From contig NZ_JAUSXM010000001.1 in assembly GCF_030815985.1 (NCBI RefSeq), forward strand, positions 5,766,001 to 5,830,000: DNA of 64,000 bases. Reading direction: 5' to 3'. Both the position numbers and the translations under genes were made by a program. Source of the DNA: Paenibacillus sp. W2I17. GTDB taxonomy: Bacteria; Bacillota; Bacilli; Paenibacillales; Paenibacillaceae. Below are positions 16,956 through 26,161 of this stretch, piece after piece. The notes beneath the pieces were generated by a model. It was not told the DNA's origin. It saw only the letters and a list, made by a program, of their open reading frames with translations, and did no database searches. Position 1 is the stretch's first letter, and each line of letters opens with the position of its first letter.

Positions 16956-16982
16956 GCTTTGCTGATCGTGCATATCCTTGTC

Positions 16983-18053
16983 TCACTTACTTTTCTTGTT
17001 CTTTTGTTTGCGTTCATCCTGTTCCCAATGTTTCAGCTGTGGATAAGGATCGAACGACCATTCGTGCAGTCCGCTGTCCCGGTAGATCCCATAGTGCAGA
17101 TGCGGAGGGAATTTGCCCTGTGTCCCAGGTTTCCCGTAACCCGAACTGCCAACCCAACCTACAACCTGACCGGGGATTACAACTTCACCGATGCGTGCAC
17201 TTTTGTCAAAACCAGAGAGGTGAGCGTAGTAATGATAATGGTTGTTCAAATCCCGAATGCCGATGCGCCAGCCGCCAAACGGGTTCCAGCCTTTGATCTC
17301 CACGACCCCGTAACAGGTACTGCGCACAGGCAGGCCATGCGGAGCGAAAATATCCGTTCCCTCATGAATGCGATAACCGCCCCAGCTTCTTTTTGTCCCC
17401 CAGGTACTTCGATAGGAGTAGTTAGTTCCGAGTGGGACCGGAAAGGCATGTCCGAATAGATCCAGATTGTCAAAATGCTCATATAACTTCGCGAATTGCT
17501 GTATCCGTTGCACAGCACGGGAGTTGTGATAATATTCCCACAAGGCAATGTTGAAGTCTTCTTGCTTGTTTCCGTAACCTTGAATAACAGAAGCCATGCT
17601 GTACAGCACATCCTGATCATTGTTGGCATCCGCTATACCGTCTCCTGAACCATCACGCCCATATCCTTTGAAAAAAAGAATGGATTCCGGATGTTGATCC
17701 GTCTCATCCGGATTTAGCCATCCTCTCCAGGCCGGAGGGGTCATGAAGATACCCGTAAGCCGCTCCGGATGCTTGCGATCCTTTGGGTGTGCGCGAGTAA
17801 TCGTTCGTTCATACTGATCAATGGCGGCAAGCCTGTACCAGGGAATCTGGGTCATCTGACCGATGGTTTCATATAAATGGCGACGTGCAGCGAAAATTTC
17901 TGCGGGTTTTAACTCGGCAGCCTGTGGTTTGGGAGCGGCCTGGGCGGGTTCACCGTAAACTTCAACAGGCAAGAATGGGAGAAGCAGAGTACCTGCAAGT
18001 AATGTTTTGATCCAAAAGCGGTACGTGTGCCTGAAGGTCAAGCGTTGTTGCAC
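16983..18053 (-). CDS. lytH: M23 family peptidase, LytH-like
   Basis: A secreted LytM/M23 metallopeptidase of about 356 residues. The basic N-terminus and the hydrophobic 'FWIKTLLAGTLLLPFLPV' form a signal peptide or anchor. The C-terminal catalytic domain has 'HEGTDIFAP' (zinc-binding His and Asp) and 'HLHYGI' (HxH motif), both intact. In B. subtilis LytH is an L-Ala-D-Glu endopeptidase of mother-cell origin that trims spore cortex peptides, and it is flanked by yunB and lipA as here. I prefer GTG 18053 because AAAGGGG stands 10 bases upstream; reading can extend to TTG 18104. The middle region of about 200 residues is unassigned. Confidence 0.82.
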   Translation of the reverse strand: MQQRLTFRHTYRFWIKTLLAGTLLLPFLPVEVYGEPAQAAPKPQAAELKPAEIFAARRHLYETIGQMTQIPWYRLAAIDQYERTITRAHPKDRKHPERLTGIFMTPPAWRGWLNPDETDQHPESILFFKGYGRDGSGDGIADANNDQDVLYSMASVIQGYGNKQEDFNIALWEYYHNSRAVQRIQQFAKLYEHFDNLDLFGHAFPVPLGTNYSYRSTWGTKRSWGGYRIHEGTDIFAPHGLPVRSTCYGVVEIKGWNPFGGWRIGIRDLNNHYHYYAHLSGFDKSARIGEVVIPGQVVGWVGSSGYGKPGTQGKFPPHLHYGIYRDSGLHEWSFDPYPQLKHWEQDERKQKNKKSK

Positions 18054-18241
18054 TGGGAAGCAGCCCCTTTCCATTAGAATGATACAAGGTACCCGATGAA
18101 CCAAGCTAAAGGTTAGCGTTCTTCAAAAGTTCTCATTTTATCCATGTAAGCTCTTGGGGGGAATCGAATTATACAAATTGTCCATATCGGGCATGAATGC
18201 ACAAGATGTGACAAATGGGGGTTTTTCCAGCGCTTTCATGG

Positions 18242-18247
18242 TATAAT
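18242..18247 (+). promoter_or_regulatory. extended -10 element upstream of lipA
   Basis: TATAAT preceded by TGG gives a TGnTATAAT extended -10, about 45 bases before the lipA start. The -35 region is poor. Confidence 0.4.
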
Positions 18248-18293
18248 ATGTTCCGAGCAACAGCCTAACTTCAGTAGAAAGAAGGTTTATGCA

Positions 18294-19193
18294 TTGGCTA
18301 AACGTGTTAAAGAACCGAAGCCGGATTGGATTCGGATCAAATTGACAACCGGCGATAACTATCAGGAAATGAAAACGATGATGCGTTCCAAAACGCTGCA
18401 TACGGTATGTGAGGAAGCGCGGTGTCCGAATATTTATGAATGCTGGGCCAATCGAACGGCCACTTTTATGATTTTGGGCGATATTTGCACAAGGGCATGC
18501 CGTTTTTGCGCGGTGAATACGGGTTTGCCAACGGAGCTTGATTTGCAGGAACCAGAACGTGTGGCGGAAGCAGCAGAGCAGATGAATCTGCAACACTGCG
18601 TAATTACAAGTGTAGCCCGTGACGATCTGAAAGACGGGGGAGCTACGATCTTTGCAGAGACGGTAAAGGCCGTACGGCGGCGGTTGCCATTGTGCAGCGT
18701 TGAAGTACTCATTCCAGACTTTCTGGGCGATCGGGAATCTTTGCAGATTGTAATGGATGCCAAACCGGACATCCTGAATCACAATATTGAGACGGTTGAG
18801 CGGTTGTCAGACAAAGTGCGTGCCAAGGCGAAATATAAACGTTCACTGGAATTGCTTGCTCGTGCCAAAGAAATGCAACCTAACATCCCTACGAAATCAA
18901 GTATTATGCTTGGTGTAGGTGAGGAATATAATGAAATTTTATCAACAATGGATGATCTTCGTGCGGTGAACTGTGATATTATGACGATTGGTCAATATTT
19001 GCAGCCATCGGAGAAACATCTGTATGTTGAAAAGTATTATCCGCCAGAGGAGTTTGCTGCATTAAAACAGGAAGGATTAAAACGTGGATTCAGCCACGTC
19101 GAATCTGGCCCTATGGTACGCAGCTCCTACCATGCGCATGAACAGGTGAAATCGGCTACCAAACATGCTGAACAGGCGGCAACACACGCGTGA
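18294..19193 (+). CDS. lipA: lipoyl synthase
   Basis: A 299-residue radical-SAM enzyme that inserts two sulfur atoms into octanoyl groups on lipoyl domains of 2-oxoacid dehydrogenases and the glycine cleavage H protein. The auxiliary [4Fe-4S] cluster motif ([12 protein letters not shown], near residues 39-50) and the radical-SAM motif (CTRACRFC, near 66-73) are both complete. Translation starts at TTG 18294 behind AGAAAGAAGG; a nearby ATG is in another frame. The stop overlaps the yutD start region, so the two are probably translated together. Confidence 0.95.
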   Translation: MAKRVKEPKPDWIRIKLTTGDNYQEMKTMMRSKTLHTVCEEARCPNIYECWANRTATFMILGDICTRACRFCAVNTGLPTELDLQEPERVAEAAEQMNLQHCVITSVARDDLKDGGATIFAETVKAVRRRLPLCSVEVLIPDFLGDRESLQIVMDAKPDILNHNIETVERLSDKVRAKAKYKRSLELLARAKEMQPNIPTKSSIMLGVGEEYNEILSTMDDLRAVNCDIMTIGQYLQPSEKHLYVEKYYPPEEFAALKQEGLKRGFSHVESGPMVRSSYHAHEQVKSATKHAEQAATHA

Positions 19194-19207
19194 TGGAGGA
19201 TACCGGA

Positions 19208-19627
19208 TTGGAAGAAGAAAAAAACACAGAACAGATTCAGGACCAACTTCAGGAACAGATCCAGGAGCCGGCTCAGGAATCGGTTGTTGAGTCAGTTGAA
19301 GAAAAGCCCAAAGAACCGGTCATTGTACAGATCGGCGGCAAAAATTATGAAATCGTCCAGAACCACAAAGAAGGCTGGAATCCAGAGGTTTTCCGTGATC
19401 GTTACAGCGAAGTGCTGGAGCGTTATGATTATATTATCGGAGACTGGGGTTATAGCCAGTTAAGGTTAAAAGGTTTTTACCGTGATAACCATCCAAAAGC
19501 GACAAAGGATTCCACAATCGCCAGTATGGTGGATTATATCAATGAATATTGTAACTTTGGCTGTGCGTACTTTGTGCTTCAGAAGAGCAAAGATCAACCT
19601 CAAGCCAAAGCAAAAAGCGGTTCCTGA
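19208..19627 (+). CDS. yutD: YutD family protein
   Basis: A protein of about 139 residues. The first 45 residues are a low-complexity Glu/Gln stretch, followed by the YutD domain: 'YEIVQNHKEGWNPEVFRDRY', 'LERYDYIIGDWGYSQLRLKGF' (split) and 'EYCNFGCAYFVLQ'. The function of this conserved Bacillota family is unknown. I start at TTG 19208 because GGAGG lies nine bases upstream; GTG 19190 and ATG 19193 overlap the lipA stop codon and are alternatives. It is co-transcribed with lipA. Confidence 0.85.
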   Translation: MEEEKNTEQIQDQLQEQIQEPAQESVVESVEEKPKEPVIVQIGGKNYEIVQNHKEGWNPEVFRDRYSEVLERYDYIIGDWGYSQLRLKGFYRDNHPKATKDSTIASMVDYINEYCNFGCAYFVLQKSKDQPQAKAKSGS

Positions 19628-19643
19628 GAAGGACCGCTTTTTT
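19613..19643 (+). terminator. terminator after yutD
   Basis: AAAGCGGTTCC and GGACCGCTTT form a near-perfect stem with a TGAGAA loop, followed by T residues. It overlaps the end of yutD. Confidence 0.8.
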
Positions 19644-19655
19644 GGTGTGCGTATT

Positions 19656-20459
19656 TTAGTCAAGAAATGCCGTGCGAACCCGGTTCCAGAATGGATAAGG
19701 GCGGAAACGTGCGAAACTGACCTTGTGACTGGATACCTGACAACGGACGGAGATCAGATCCTCCACCATCACATTCACATGATCAATGGTCATCAGTAAC
19801 CGCTGATCCTTGCGGGAGAAAATATCACAATGATGATGCTTGGGCAAAATAACCGGTGAACCAAGTGTCCGATAGACCCGGTTATTAATCGATGCAATCT
19901 CCGCAATCTGAATGGCCTCGATGGTTGGATGAACCATGGCACCCCCAAGGGCCTTGTTGTATGCCGTACTGCCTGATGGTGTGGATACACAGATGCCATC
20001 CCCACGGAACATCTCAAATGTCACATCGTTAATATCGACCTGGGCCACGACGGTACCGTCTACACCTTTTAACGTAAATTCATTAAGGGCGATGTAAGAG
20101 GAATTCCCTGACTTTTTCCGGATCTCAAGCTCCAATAGCGGGTATTGTACAATGCGTGGTTTGAGACGCTCCGGATCTCCTTTGCCACTCATCAGCCTGA
20201 CTAACTCGCGTAATTCTTCCTTCTTCCAATCGGCGTAAAAGCCGAGATGGCCTGTATGAACCCCAACAAAAGCAATATCCGGAATACGGTCGATGAAATT
20301 GTGAAATGCCTGCAGCATCGTACCATCGCCCCCGATGGAGATAACAATCTCCGGCGATTCTGCATCCAGCTTGAACCCTTCTTCCTTCGCCAGCGCATGA
20401 AACTGCTGACTGAGATCAATCGATAACTGGTCTCCGCGGTCTTGAACATAGTATCTCAA
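19656..20459 (-). CDS. nadK: NAD kinase
   Basis: A 267-residue kinase that phosphorylates NAD to NADP. The catalytic GGDGTML motif is at about residues 43-49, and the NAD-binding 'STPSGSTAYNKALGGAMVHP' follows near residue 155. Length matches the short bacterial NAD kinases (NadF/PpnK). The start is TTG 20459 with AAAGGAG upstream. It lies convergent to lipA-yutD and upstream of nothing else in its direction; the ylbJ gene ends 104 bases before it. Confidence 0.94.
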   Translation of the reverse strand: MRYYVQDRGDQLSIDLSQQFHALAKEEGFKLDAESPEIVISIGGDGTMLQAFHNFIDRIPDIAFVGVHTGHLGFYADWKKEELRELVRLMSGKGDPERLKPRIVQYPLLELEIRKKSGNSSYIALNEFTLKGVDGTVVAQVDINDVTFEMFRGDGICVSTPSGSTAYNKALGGAMVHPTIEAIQIAEIASINNRVYRTLGSPVILPKHHHCDIFSRKDQRLLMTIDHVNVMVEDLISVRCQVSSHKVSFARFRPYPFWNRVRTAFLD

Positions 20460-20563
20460 GATGAAAGCTCCTTTGTGGTCATTATACTACCGATGATAAT
20501 CAATTCCGCGGAAGAACACAACGTTTGGGCGCATATTCAGTTAAATATAGATGAATCGTTGAC

Positions 20564-21817
20564 TTATTTTTTGGCATGTCGTCTAGGCTTGAGAATGGAA
20601 CTTAATATCGCAAGGAATAACAACAACACGATGAGGCTTACAAAAACAATCATTCCGGATAAGAAAATCAGTCCCCAGTCCGGTGTATACGTTGATAACG
20701 ATGGGATGAAACCGGGCTCCATAAGAACGGGTGAAGAGGAACGCCCCATCATGGGTGTCCACAACAGCAGGACCAGCACAGGTGCGATTAGCGCATGGAT
20801 TGCTCTGGCAAATAGAAATGGACCGTATCTCATGGGTGTGTTGCTAAGAACACTCATAATCTGTGCATGGACGGATAATCCGCCCCAGGAGAGAACAAAG
20901 GCTGCTGCTGCTACTTTATAGACGAGTGGGATGGATGCCCCGGCACTCCCAGCCTCTTTGTTCCCCAGCGTTACTTCAAACAGCCCACCGACCAAGCTAG
21001 GAGATAAGGATGGAGGCAGTCCGCTATGTCGTAACAATTGCTCGGTTATGCCGTATAATCCGCCAAGCCAACCGGTCTGGACAAGCAACTCCATCATGAC
21101 CGAGAAGAATACAACCAGCCCTCCTACGATAATAATAAGGCGAAGGGATGAGGAGACTGCCTGGCGCAGCAGTTCACCGAATGCCCGTCCGTCAGCCTTT
21201 CTTGCTTCATGCATCGCATAGATGGCCCGGACCAGTCTGTTTCTAGGTATCCCCTCCGATGGAGATCCAGAAGAGATGTCTGGCTGTGAGCCTTTTGCTG
21301 TACCCCCGTGAAAACGCATGAGCATACCCACCAGAAAAGCTGCAGCGTAATGGCTCGCAACCAATACTGGAGCAATGGCGACATTATGGAAGAACCCAAC
21401 CGATACCGCTCCAATCATGAAGATCGGATCGGATGATGTAGTGAAGGCAACGAGCCGTTCTCCTTCTTCCCGGGTAACCAGCTTTTGTTCCCATAACTGG
21501 GCGGTCAGTTTCGCCCCTGTAGGATACCCGGATGCACAGCTCACGGCAAATACAAAACCACCGCTTCCGGGAACACGAAACAATGGACGCATCAGTGGAT
21601 TCAGCAAGGTACCTAGAAAATGAACAATGCCAAAGCCGAGCAGCAGCTCGGACAGCACCAAAAAAGGAAAAAGGGAGGGAAACAATACGTCCCACCAGAT
21701 GGACAGTCCGCGTACACTTGCATGCCAGGTTTCCGCTGGATACAAGACCATTAACACACAAAGGATCAGGAGAGCGAGTGTGACCAGGACATGGGTGAAT
21801 CGTTGTGAAGCAGCCAT
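20564..21817 (-). CDS. ylbJ: sporulation integral membrane protein YlbJ
   Basis: A 417-residue polytopic membrane protein of the YlbJ/nucleoside-recognition (gate) family with about eight hydrophobic helices. 'SCASGYPTGAKLTAQLWEQK' and 'VGFFHNVAIAPVLVASHYAA' are typical family segments, and 'GGLFEVTLGNKEAG' lies in the second half. In B. subtilis ylbJ belongs to the SigE regulon and is needed for heat-resistant spores. The ATG follows AGGAGAAG. It is divergent from the tiny ORF at 22039. Confidence 0.88.
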   Translation of the reverse strand: MAASQRFTHVLVTLALLILCVLMVLYPAETWHASVRGLSIWWDVLFPSLFPFLVLSELLLGFGIVHFLGTLLNPLMRPLFRVPGSGGFVFAVSCASGYPTGAKLTAQLWEQKLVTREEGERLVAFTTSSDPIFMIGAVSVGFFHNVAIAPVLVASHYAAAFLVGMLMRFHGGTAKGSQPDISSGSPSEGIPRNRLVRAIYAMHEARKADGRAFGELLRQAVSSSLRLIIIVGGLVVFFSVMMELLVQTGWLGGLYGITEQLLRHSGLPPSLSPSLVGGLFEVTLGNKEAGSAGASIPLVYKVAAAAFVLSWGGLSVHAQIMSVLSNTPMRYGPFLFARAIHALIAPVLVLLLWTPMMGRSSSPVLMEPGFIPSLSTYTPDWGLIFLSGMIVFVSLIVLLLFLAILSSILKPRRHAKK

Positions 21818-22038
21818 GAATTCTTCTCCTTTATTTTTGGAATGGTCGATGTGCGGAAGTCTGTGATGTTATTGCCATCAATATATGAAAAAAAGTGGAC
21901 AAACAGTACAAAATTATACGTAGAAAGCGCTTGCAAAAGTGGCTGTGTTTTTGAGTGATGTGTGCTAAAATGAGAAAAACGCCTGAACGTCACCTAATTG
22001 TCTCCAAGGTGGAATTCAATTCGGATGGAGTGATGATC

Positions 22039-22134
22039 ATGAGTCTTGTCACCGGAATCCTGGTCTGTGCTTTTGTATATGTGATACGTGCCTCGCTGGT
22101 ACGCTCTGAGGAAGAGGACTGGCGGAGTTATTAA
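22039..22134 (+). CDS. 31-residue single-pass membrane peptide
   Basis: A short reading frame beginning MSLVTGILVCAFVYVIRA and ending in an acidic RSEEEDWRSY tail. It has one hydrophobic helix of about 15 residues, a positive residue at the helix end and a charged cytoplasmic tail. GGATGGAG stands eight bases before the ATG, and a strong terminator begins 14 bases after the stop, so this looks like a true monocistronic small gene. I do not recognise the family. Many spore formers have such small membrane peptides, but no function can be assigned. Confidence 0.6.
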   Translation: MSLVTGILVCAFVYVIRASLVRSEEEDWRSY

Positions 22135-22147
22135 TGGAATATCTAGT

Positions 22148-22177
22148 GCGCCAACCCAAACGGTTGGCGCTTTTTTT
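22148..22177 (+). terminator. perfect intrinsic terminator of the small ORF
   Basis: GCGCCAACC and GGTTGGCGC form a perfect 9-bp stem with a CAAAC loop and seven T residues. Confidence 0.9.
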
Positions 22178-22378
22178 GTGTTACGTTTTGAATAAGGTCC
22201 TATATACAGATGGCAGCTTACAGGTCCTGATGATTTCATGTTATATAGGACTTTTTGGTTTTTTTTGATAGAATGGAGATAAAGGCTTTTGTGGCCTGGA
22301 TATTGTTACTGTTTTCACAATGTTCACGGAACGTGTAATATATGGCAAAATTCGACATCAGAAAGGGGAATCAGACGA

Positions 22379-22756
22379 ATGAATCCCAGTTTAAGTATTT
22401 ATGACAATCTTGGCGGTGAGAAAGGTGTTCGCGCACTGGTCGAGGCTTTCTATCCGATCGTTCAGCAGAATGAGCAGCTGGCTCCGCTTTTCCCGGAAGA
22501 TATTCAGCCGGTCATCAACAAGCAGTATATGTTTTTGTCTCAGTTTTTTGGAGGCCCAGGGCTGTTTTCCGAGGCGTTTGGACATCCGATGATGCGTGCC
22601 CGTCATATGCATTTTGAAGTGACGGTTGAACGGGCTGAGGCTTGGCTTGCATGTATGGATCAAGCCTTAACACAGATTGGTGTGGAGGAGCCCTTGCATT
22701 CGTTTATCCTGCAGCGTTTATCCGGGCCTGCACATCATTTTGTGAATACACCATAG
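22379..22756 (+). CDS. group II truncated haemoglobin
   Basis: A 125-residue globin of the trHbO type (YjbI in B. subtilis), which binds haem and O2/NO. 'SIYDNLGGEKGVRALVEAFY' is the family N-terminus with the B10 tyrosine. 'FLSQFFGGP' is the CD/E region, and the proximal histidine is in 'MMRARHMHFEV', with a tryptophan at the G8 position ('AEAWLACMDQAL'). I use ATG 22379 behind GAAAGGGG; the upstream 30 codons look untranslated. A DUF2225 gene follows 43 bases on. Confidence 0.9.
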   Translation: MNPSLSIYDNLGGEKGVRALVEAFYPIVQQNEQLAPLFPEDIQPVINKQYMFLSQFFGGPGLFSEAFGHPMMRARHMHFEVTVERAEAWLACMDQALTQIGVEEPLHSFILQRLSGPAHHFVNTP

Positions 22757-22799
22757 TTCCGAATATGATTACGAGCGTACGGGAGAGGGATGGAAGAGA

Positions 22800-23531
22800 T
22801 TGGAATTAGAGCCGCTGTATAAGGTGAAAGTCACCTGCCATTATTGCGAAACCGAGTATGAGACCTCACGGGTAAGACCGAGTTTGAAAAGGCCCTACCG
22901 GACGGATTCGGATTTTTGTGCGTACTACAAGCTGGAGAATCCAGATTTTTATGTGGTTCGCATCTGTCCGCAGTGCGGGTTTGCCTCGACGGAGAACGCA
23001 ACGGAGCATTTGAATGATGCTCAGCGCAAGGCTTTTAAGGAACAGATCGGTAACCGCTGGGTTAAACGTGATTATAGCGGAGCACGAACACTGGAACAGG
23101 CGCTGGCTACGTACAAGCTTGCCTTGCTGTGCGCACAGGTTATCCAGGAGAAAGATCGTGTCGTCGCTGGTCTGTTGCATCATATAGCTTGGTTGTATCG
23201 TTATATGGAGGACCATGCACAGGAACATCGTTTTCTTGAATTTAGCCTTGAAGCCTATGTGAAGGTGTTCGAACGTGAAGGAACGGGTGGCAATGAAGCC
23301 AAACTGTTGTATTTGCTCGGGGAATTGAACCGCAGGGTAGGGAGGTTTAATGAAGCAGTGCAATGGTTCAGCAAGGTCATTCATGACAAGCGGATCACAG
23401 ATGCGGCCATGATTCGTGCTTCAAGGGAACAGTGGGCCGTGCTGCGTGAGCAGATGATTTCAAGTAAGTTGGAACTCCCTGAAGAGATGCTGGAAACAGA
23501 CAAAGAGGCTGCAAAGCGCAGCCCCCTCTAA
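22800..23531 (+). CDS. DUF2225 family protein
   Basis: A 243-residue protein with an N-terminal zinc-ribbon pair (CHYC near residue 13 and CPQC near residue 58) and a helical C-terminal half resembling tetratricopeptide repeats ('AKLLYLLGELNRRVGRFNEA'). This layout defines the DUF2225 family of Bacillota, whose function is unknown. The start is TTG 22800. It may share a transcript with the globin gene. Confidence 0.85.
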   Translation: MELEPLYKVKVTCHYCETEYETSRVRPSLKRPYRTDSDFCAYYKLENPDFYVVRICPQCGFASTENATEHLNDAQRKAFKEQIGNRWVKRDYSGARTLEQALATYKLALLCAQVIQEKDRVVAGLLHHIAWLYRYMEDHAQEHRFLEFSLEAYVKVFEREGTGGNEAKLLYLLGELNRRVGRFNEAVQWFSKVIHDKRITDAAMIRASREQWAVLREQMISSKLELPEEMLETDKEAAKRSPL

Positions 23532-23543
23532 GTTGATCTTACA

Positions 23544-23777
23544 TTAGTTACGGACAGGACGGCTGGATAACAAATAGTCACTGTCGTTGTCGATCACGGT
23601 CATGCTTGTATTACAGCAAGGAAAGACCAGTAATTTCTTTTTGCCTTCGCGAATGAGCACAAGCTCTTTGGGTTTGAGGGGGAGCAGCACGTTGCTTGCA
23701 TGACAGTAGGGACATTGCTGTACATAGATGTCTCCCATCACAATATCGTAAGGCCAGCTGTTCTCAAACGGAATCAT
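23544..23777 (-). CDS. small zinc-ribbon-like protein
   Basis: A 77-residue protein with a CPYC motif at residues 22-25 and a CC pair at about 54-55, which together could bind one metal ion. The rest is beta-rich and basic. Its ATG overlaps the stop of the preceding yycC gene as ATGA, so translation should be coupled. I do not recognise a named family. The 3' end lies 12 bases from the end of the convergent DUF2225 gene. Confidence 0.7.
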   Translation of the reverse strand: MIPFENSWPYDIVMGDIYVQQCPYCHASNVLLPLKPKELVLIREGKKKLLVFPCCNTSMTVIDNDSDYLLSSRPVRN

Positions 23778-23944
23778 TCTTGTTCGCCTTCTGGTGCGGA
23801 AGGTTTGGAGGCTTCTTGTTTGGCGAGTTCCGCAATCTTCTGCATCAGGATATGTTGGGGCATGTGCATCAGGTGCTCCAAAGGTACGCCCAGGGATTCT
23901 GCTAATTTGACGGCTGTATCAGCCGATACTTGTAAAGGTTTCAT
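23774..23944 (-). CDS. yycC: YycC-like small protein
   Basis: A 56-residue protein that starts MKPLQVSADTAVKLAESLG and contains LEHLMHMPQHILMQKIAEL, the YycC family pattern. The C-terminal 14 residues are a Ser/Pro/Glu-rich tail. AGGAGG lies seven bases before the ATG, so expression should be strong. The function of YycC is unknown. The downstream CxxC gene overlaps its stop codon. Confidence 0.82.
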   Translation of the reverse strand: MKPLQVSADTAVKLAESLGVPLEHLMHMPQHILMQKIAELAKQEASKPSAPEGEQE

Positions 23945-23976
23945 ACATTTACCTCCTGAAAGTTACTATGAATACA

Positions 23977-24182
23977 TGTTCAAAAAGTCTGGTTTTCAGT
24001 ACCGAGAAGATGGAATGAAGCTAGAAATGGAGTAGCGGAGCGTAGGCAAACTACGTGAGCAACTACATTGTTTCCAAAGGAAACAACCTTCGTAAGCATC
24101 CGCTTATTTCGGCTGAATTTCATATTCGATGCTGATGATGCCGTTAGGCATGATTCGTAATCAAAAGTGGACTTTTTGAACA
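23977..24182. repeat. MITE-like palindromic element, 206 bp
   Basis: The ends are inverted copies: TGTTCAAAAAGTC at 23977-23989 and GACTTTTTGAACA at 24170-24182, a perfect 13-bp match, with partial pairing continuing inward. Inside is a TTGTTTCC/GGAAACAA hairpin near the centre and GC-rich stem pieces. No open frame is present. This is the size and form of a non-autonomous miniature inverted-repeat element. It fills the yycC-pepF intergenic region. Confidence 0.75.
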
Positions 24183-24283
24183 ACCTCTGTAGCTATTTCT
24201 CTAGTATAGAGATATGGCTGACAGAAAACCAGTTTTTAATTCAATCCTAACCATCCAATTTATAGAGAGAGGTGCCTTATTAA

Positions 24284-26083
24284 ATGAAAACGCCATTACA
24301 CCCCGTATGGGACCTGGAGTCCATTTTTAGTGGAGGTTCTTCCTCCGAGACATTTGCTGCGTATCTGATTGAACTGGAAGAGGATGTACGTAAACTGCAA
24401 CATCTGTTGAACGAAACACCTGCACCGACTTCATTAGAAGAGACGGCTGTATTTGATCCCATTTTGGAACTGCTGCAAAGCTGTTATATCCGCGTATCGG
24501 AAGGTTCTGCGTTTGTATCCTGCCTCTCATCGCAAAACCAGAAGGACAAAAAGGCAACGCAGCTTCAGGGCGCAATCAGTTCTATTGCAGCGATGCTGAA
24601 CGGCGGCAAATCGAAGTTCGATAATACACTCAGTCAGACATCGGATTTGGTGTGGGACGGTTGGATTGCTCGGGAAGATATTCAGCCGCTGGCATTTGTA
24701 CTGAACGAGAGTCGCACGCTGGCACGTGAGAAGCTGTCGCCGGAACTGGAAGGTCTTGCTCTGGATCTGGGTGTGGATGGTTACCATGGTTGGGGCAAAT
24801 TCTACAACACGATTGTCAGCAAGGTGAACATTCCATTTGAGCAAGATGGGGAAACGGTGATGCTCTCCGCAGGACAGGCTGCCAACAAGCTGAGCGATAG
24901 TGATCGGAATGTACGCGAGACGGTATTCGCAAACTGGGAGCAGGCTTGGACCGATGTCGAAGATTTCTGTGCAGATACACTGAACCACCTCGCAGGATTC
25001 CGTCTGAAGTTATATGAGAAACGTGGCTGGGATGATATCCTCAAAGAACCTCTGGCCATCAACCGGATGTCACGTCAGACACTGGATACGATGTGGGATG
25101 TGATTAATGGTGCGAAACCTGCGCTTGTTCAATATCTGGAGCGCAAGGCAGAACTGCTGGGGGTAGACAAGCTCAGCTGGAGCGACGTAGATGCACCTGT
25201 AGGTAAATCGAGTGGCAAAATCACTTACGATGAGGCAGCCATCAATATTGTTGAACAGTTTGCCAAGTTCAGTCCTAAACTTTCCTCGTTTGCAGAGATG
25301 GCTTTTGAGAAACGTTGGATCGAAGCAGAAGACCGTCCTGGCAAGCGTCCAGGCGGATTCTGTACGTCTTTGCCACTTAGCAAAGCAACCCGGATTTTCA
25401 TGACCTTCTCTGGGACACCATCTAATGTGTCGACTCTTGCGCATGAACTTGGTCATGGATATCATCAACACATTATGGAAGAGTTGCCTGCATTGAATCA
25501 ACGTTATGCGATGAATGTGGCTGAGACAGCATCCACGTTTGCTGAACTGATTGTAGCAGATGCCCTGGTGCAGGCGGCAACAGATGAGCAAGAGAAGCTG
25601 GCTTTGCTGGAAGACAAGATACAGCGAAGTGTGGCTTTCTTCATGAACATCCATGCCCGGTTCCTATTTGAGAATCGTTTCTATGAACAACGCAAAAAAG
25701 GGCTGGTCAACGCGGATGAATTATCCAAATTAATGGTGGAGGCGCAGCAGGAAGCATTCTGCGGTGTACTTGCATCAGATCATCCTCATTTCTGGGCATC
25801 CAAACTGCATTTCTATCTGACTGGTGTGCCATTCTATAATTTCCCATATACGTTTGGGTATATGTTCAGTGCGGGAATCTATGCGAGAGCACAGCAGGAA
25901 GGAACAGCATTTGCAGATAAATACGATGATTTGTTGCGGGATACAGGGCGTATGACGGTCGAAGAACTTGCTCAGAAACATCTGGGTACGGACCTGACAC
26001 AACCGGAATTCTGGCAAAATGCTGCGGACTTGGTTATTGCCGATATTGAGCAGTTTCTACAGATGACAGCGACCGAAAAATAG
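24284..26083 (+). CDS. pepF: M3 family oligoendopeptidase
   Basis: A 599-residue cytoplasmic zinc peptidase of the M3 family, oligoendopeptidase F branch, which cleaves short peptides. The HExxH zinc site is 'HELGHGYHQH' near residue 386, followed at about 25 residues by 'NVAETASTFAE', supplying the third zinc ligand. The N-terminal helical domain is full length. AGAGAGGTG precedes the ATG. Such enzymes act in peptide turnover and sometimes in sporulation; nothing nearby narrows the role. Confidence 0.93.
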   Translation: MKTPLHPVWDLESIFSGGSSSETFAAYLIELEEDVRKLQHLLNETPAPTSLEETAVFDPILELLQSCYIRVSEGSAFVSCLSSQNQKDKKATQLQGAISSIAAMLNGGKSKFDNTLSQTSDLVWDGWIAREDIQPLAFVLNESRTLAREKLSPELEGLALDLGVDGYHGWGKFYNTIVSKVNIPFEQDGETVMLSAGQAANKLSDSDRNVRETVFANWEQAWTDVEDFCADTLNHLAGFRLKLYEKRGWDDILKEPLAINRMSRQTLDTMWDVINGAKPALVQYLERKAELLGVDKLSWSDVDAPVGKSSGKITYDEAAINIVEQFAKFSPKLSSFAEMAFEKRWIEAEDRPGKRPGGFCTSLPLSKATRIFMTFSGTPSNVSTLAHELGHGYHQHIMEELPALNQRYAMNVAETASTFAELIVADALVQAATDEQEKLALLEDKIQRSVAFFMNIHARFLFENRFYEQRKKGLVNADELSKLMVEAQQEAFCGVLASDHPHFWASKLHFYLTGVPFYNFPYTFGYMFSAGIYARAQQEGTAFADKYDDLLRDTGRMTVEELAQKHLGTDLTQPEFWQNAADLVIADIEQFLQMTATEK

Positions 26084-26116
26084 GTTGAATATAATAGGTT
26101 GAATATATATGAAAGA

Positions 26117-26161
26117 GGCTGCAATCCCCTGTTAACAGACACGGGATTGCAGCCTTTTTTT
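26117..26161 (+). terminator. terminator after pepF
   Basis: GGCTGCAATCCC and GGGATTGCAGCC form a perfect 12-bp stem followed by seven T residues. Confidence 0.92.

Noticed and set aside
20442..21866. Several long plus-strand frames opposite ylbJ
   Set aside because: They are antisense shadows of the ylbJ coding region; composition and motifs support the minus strand.
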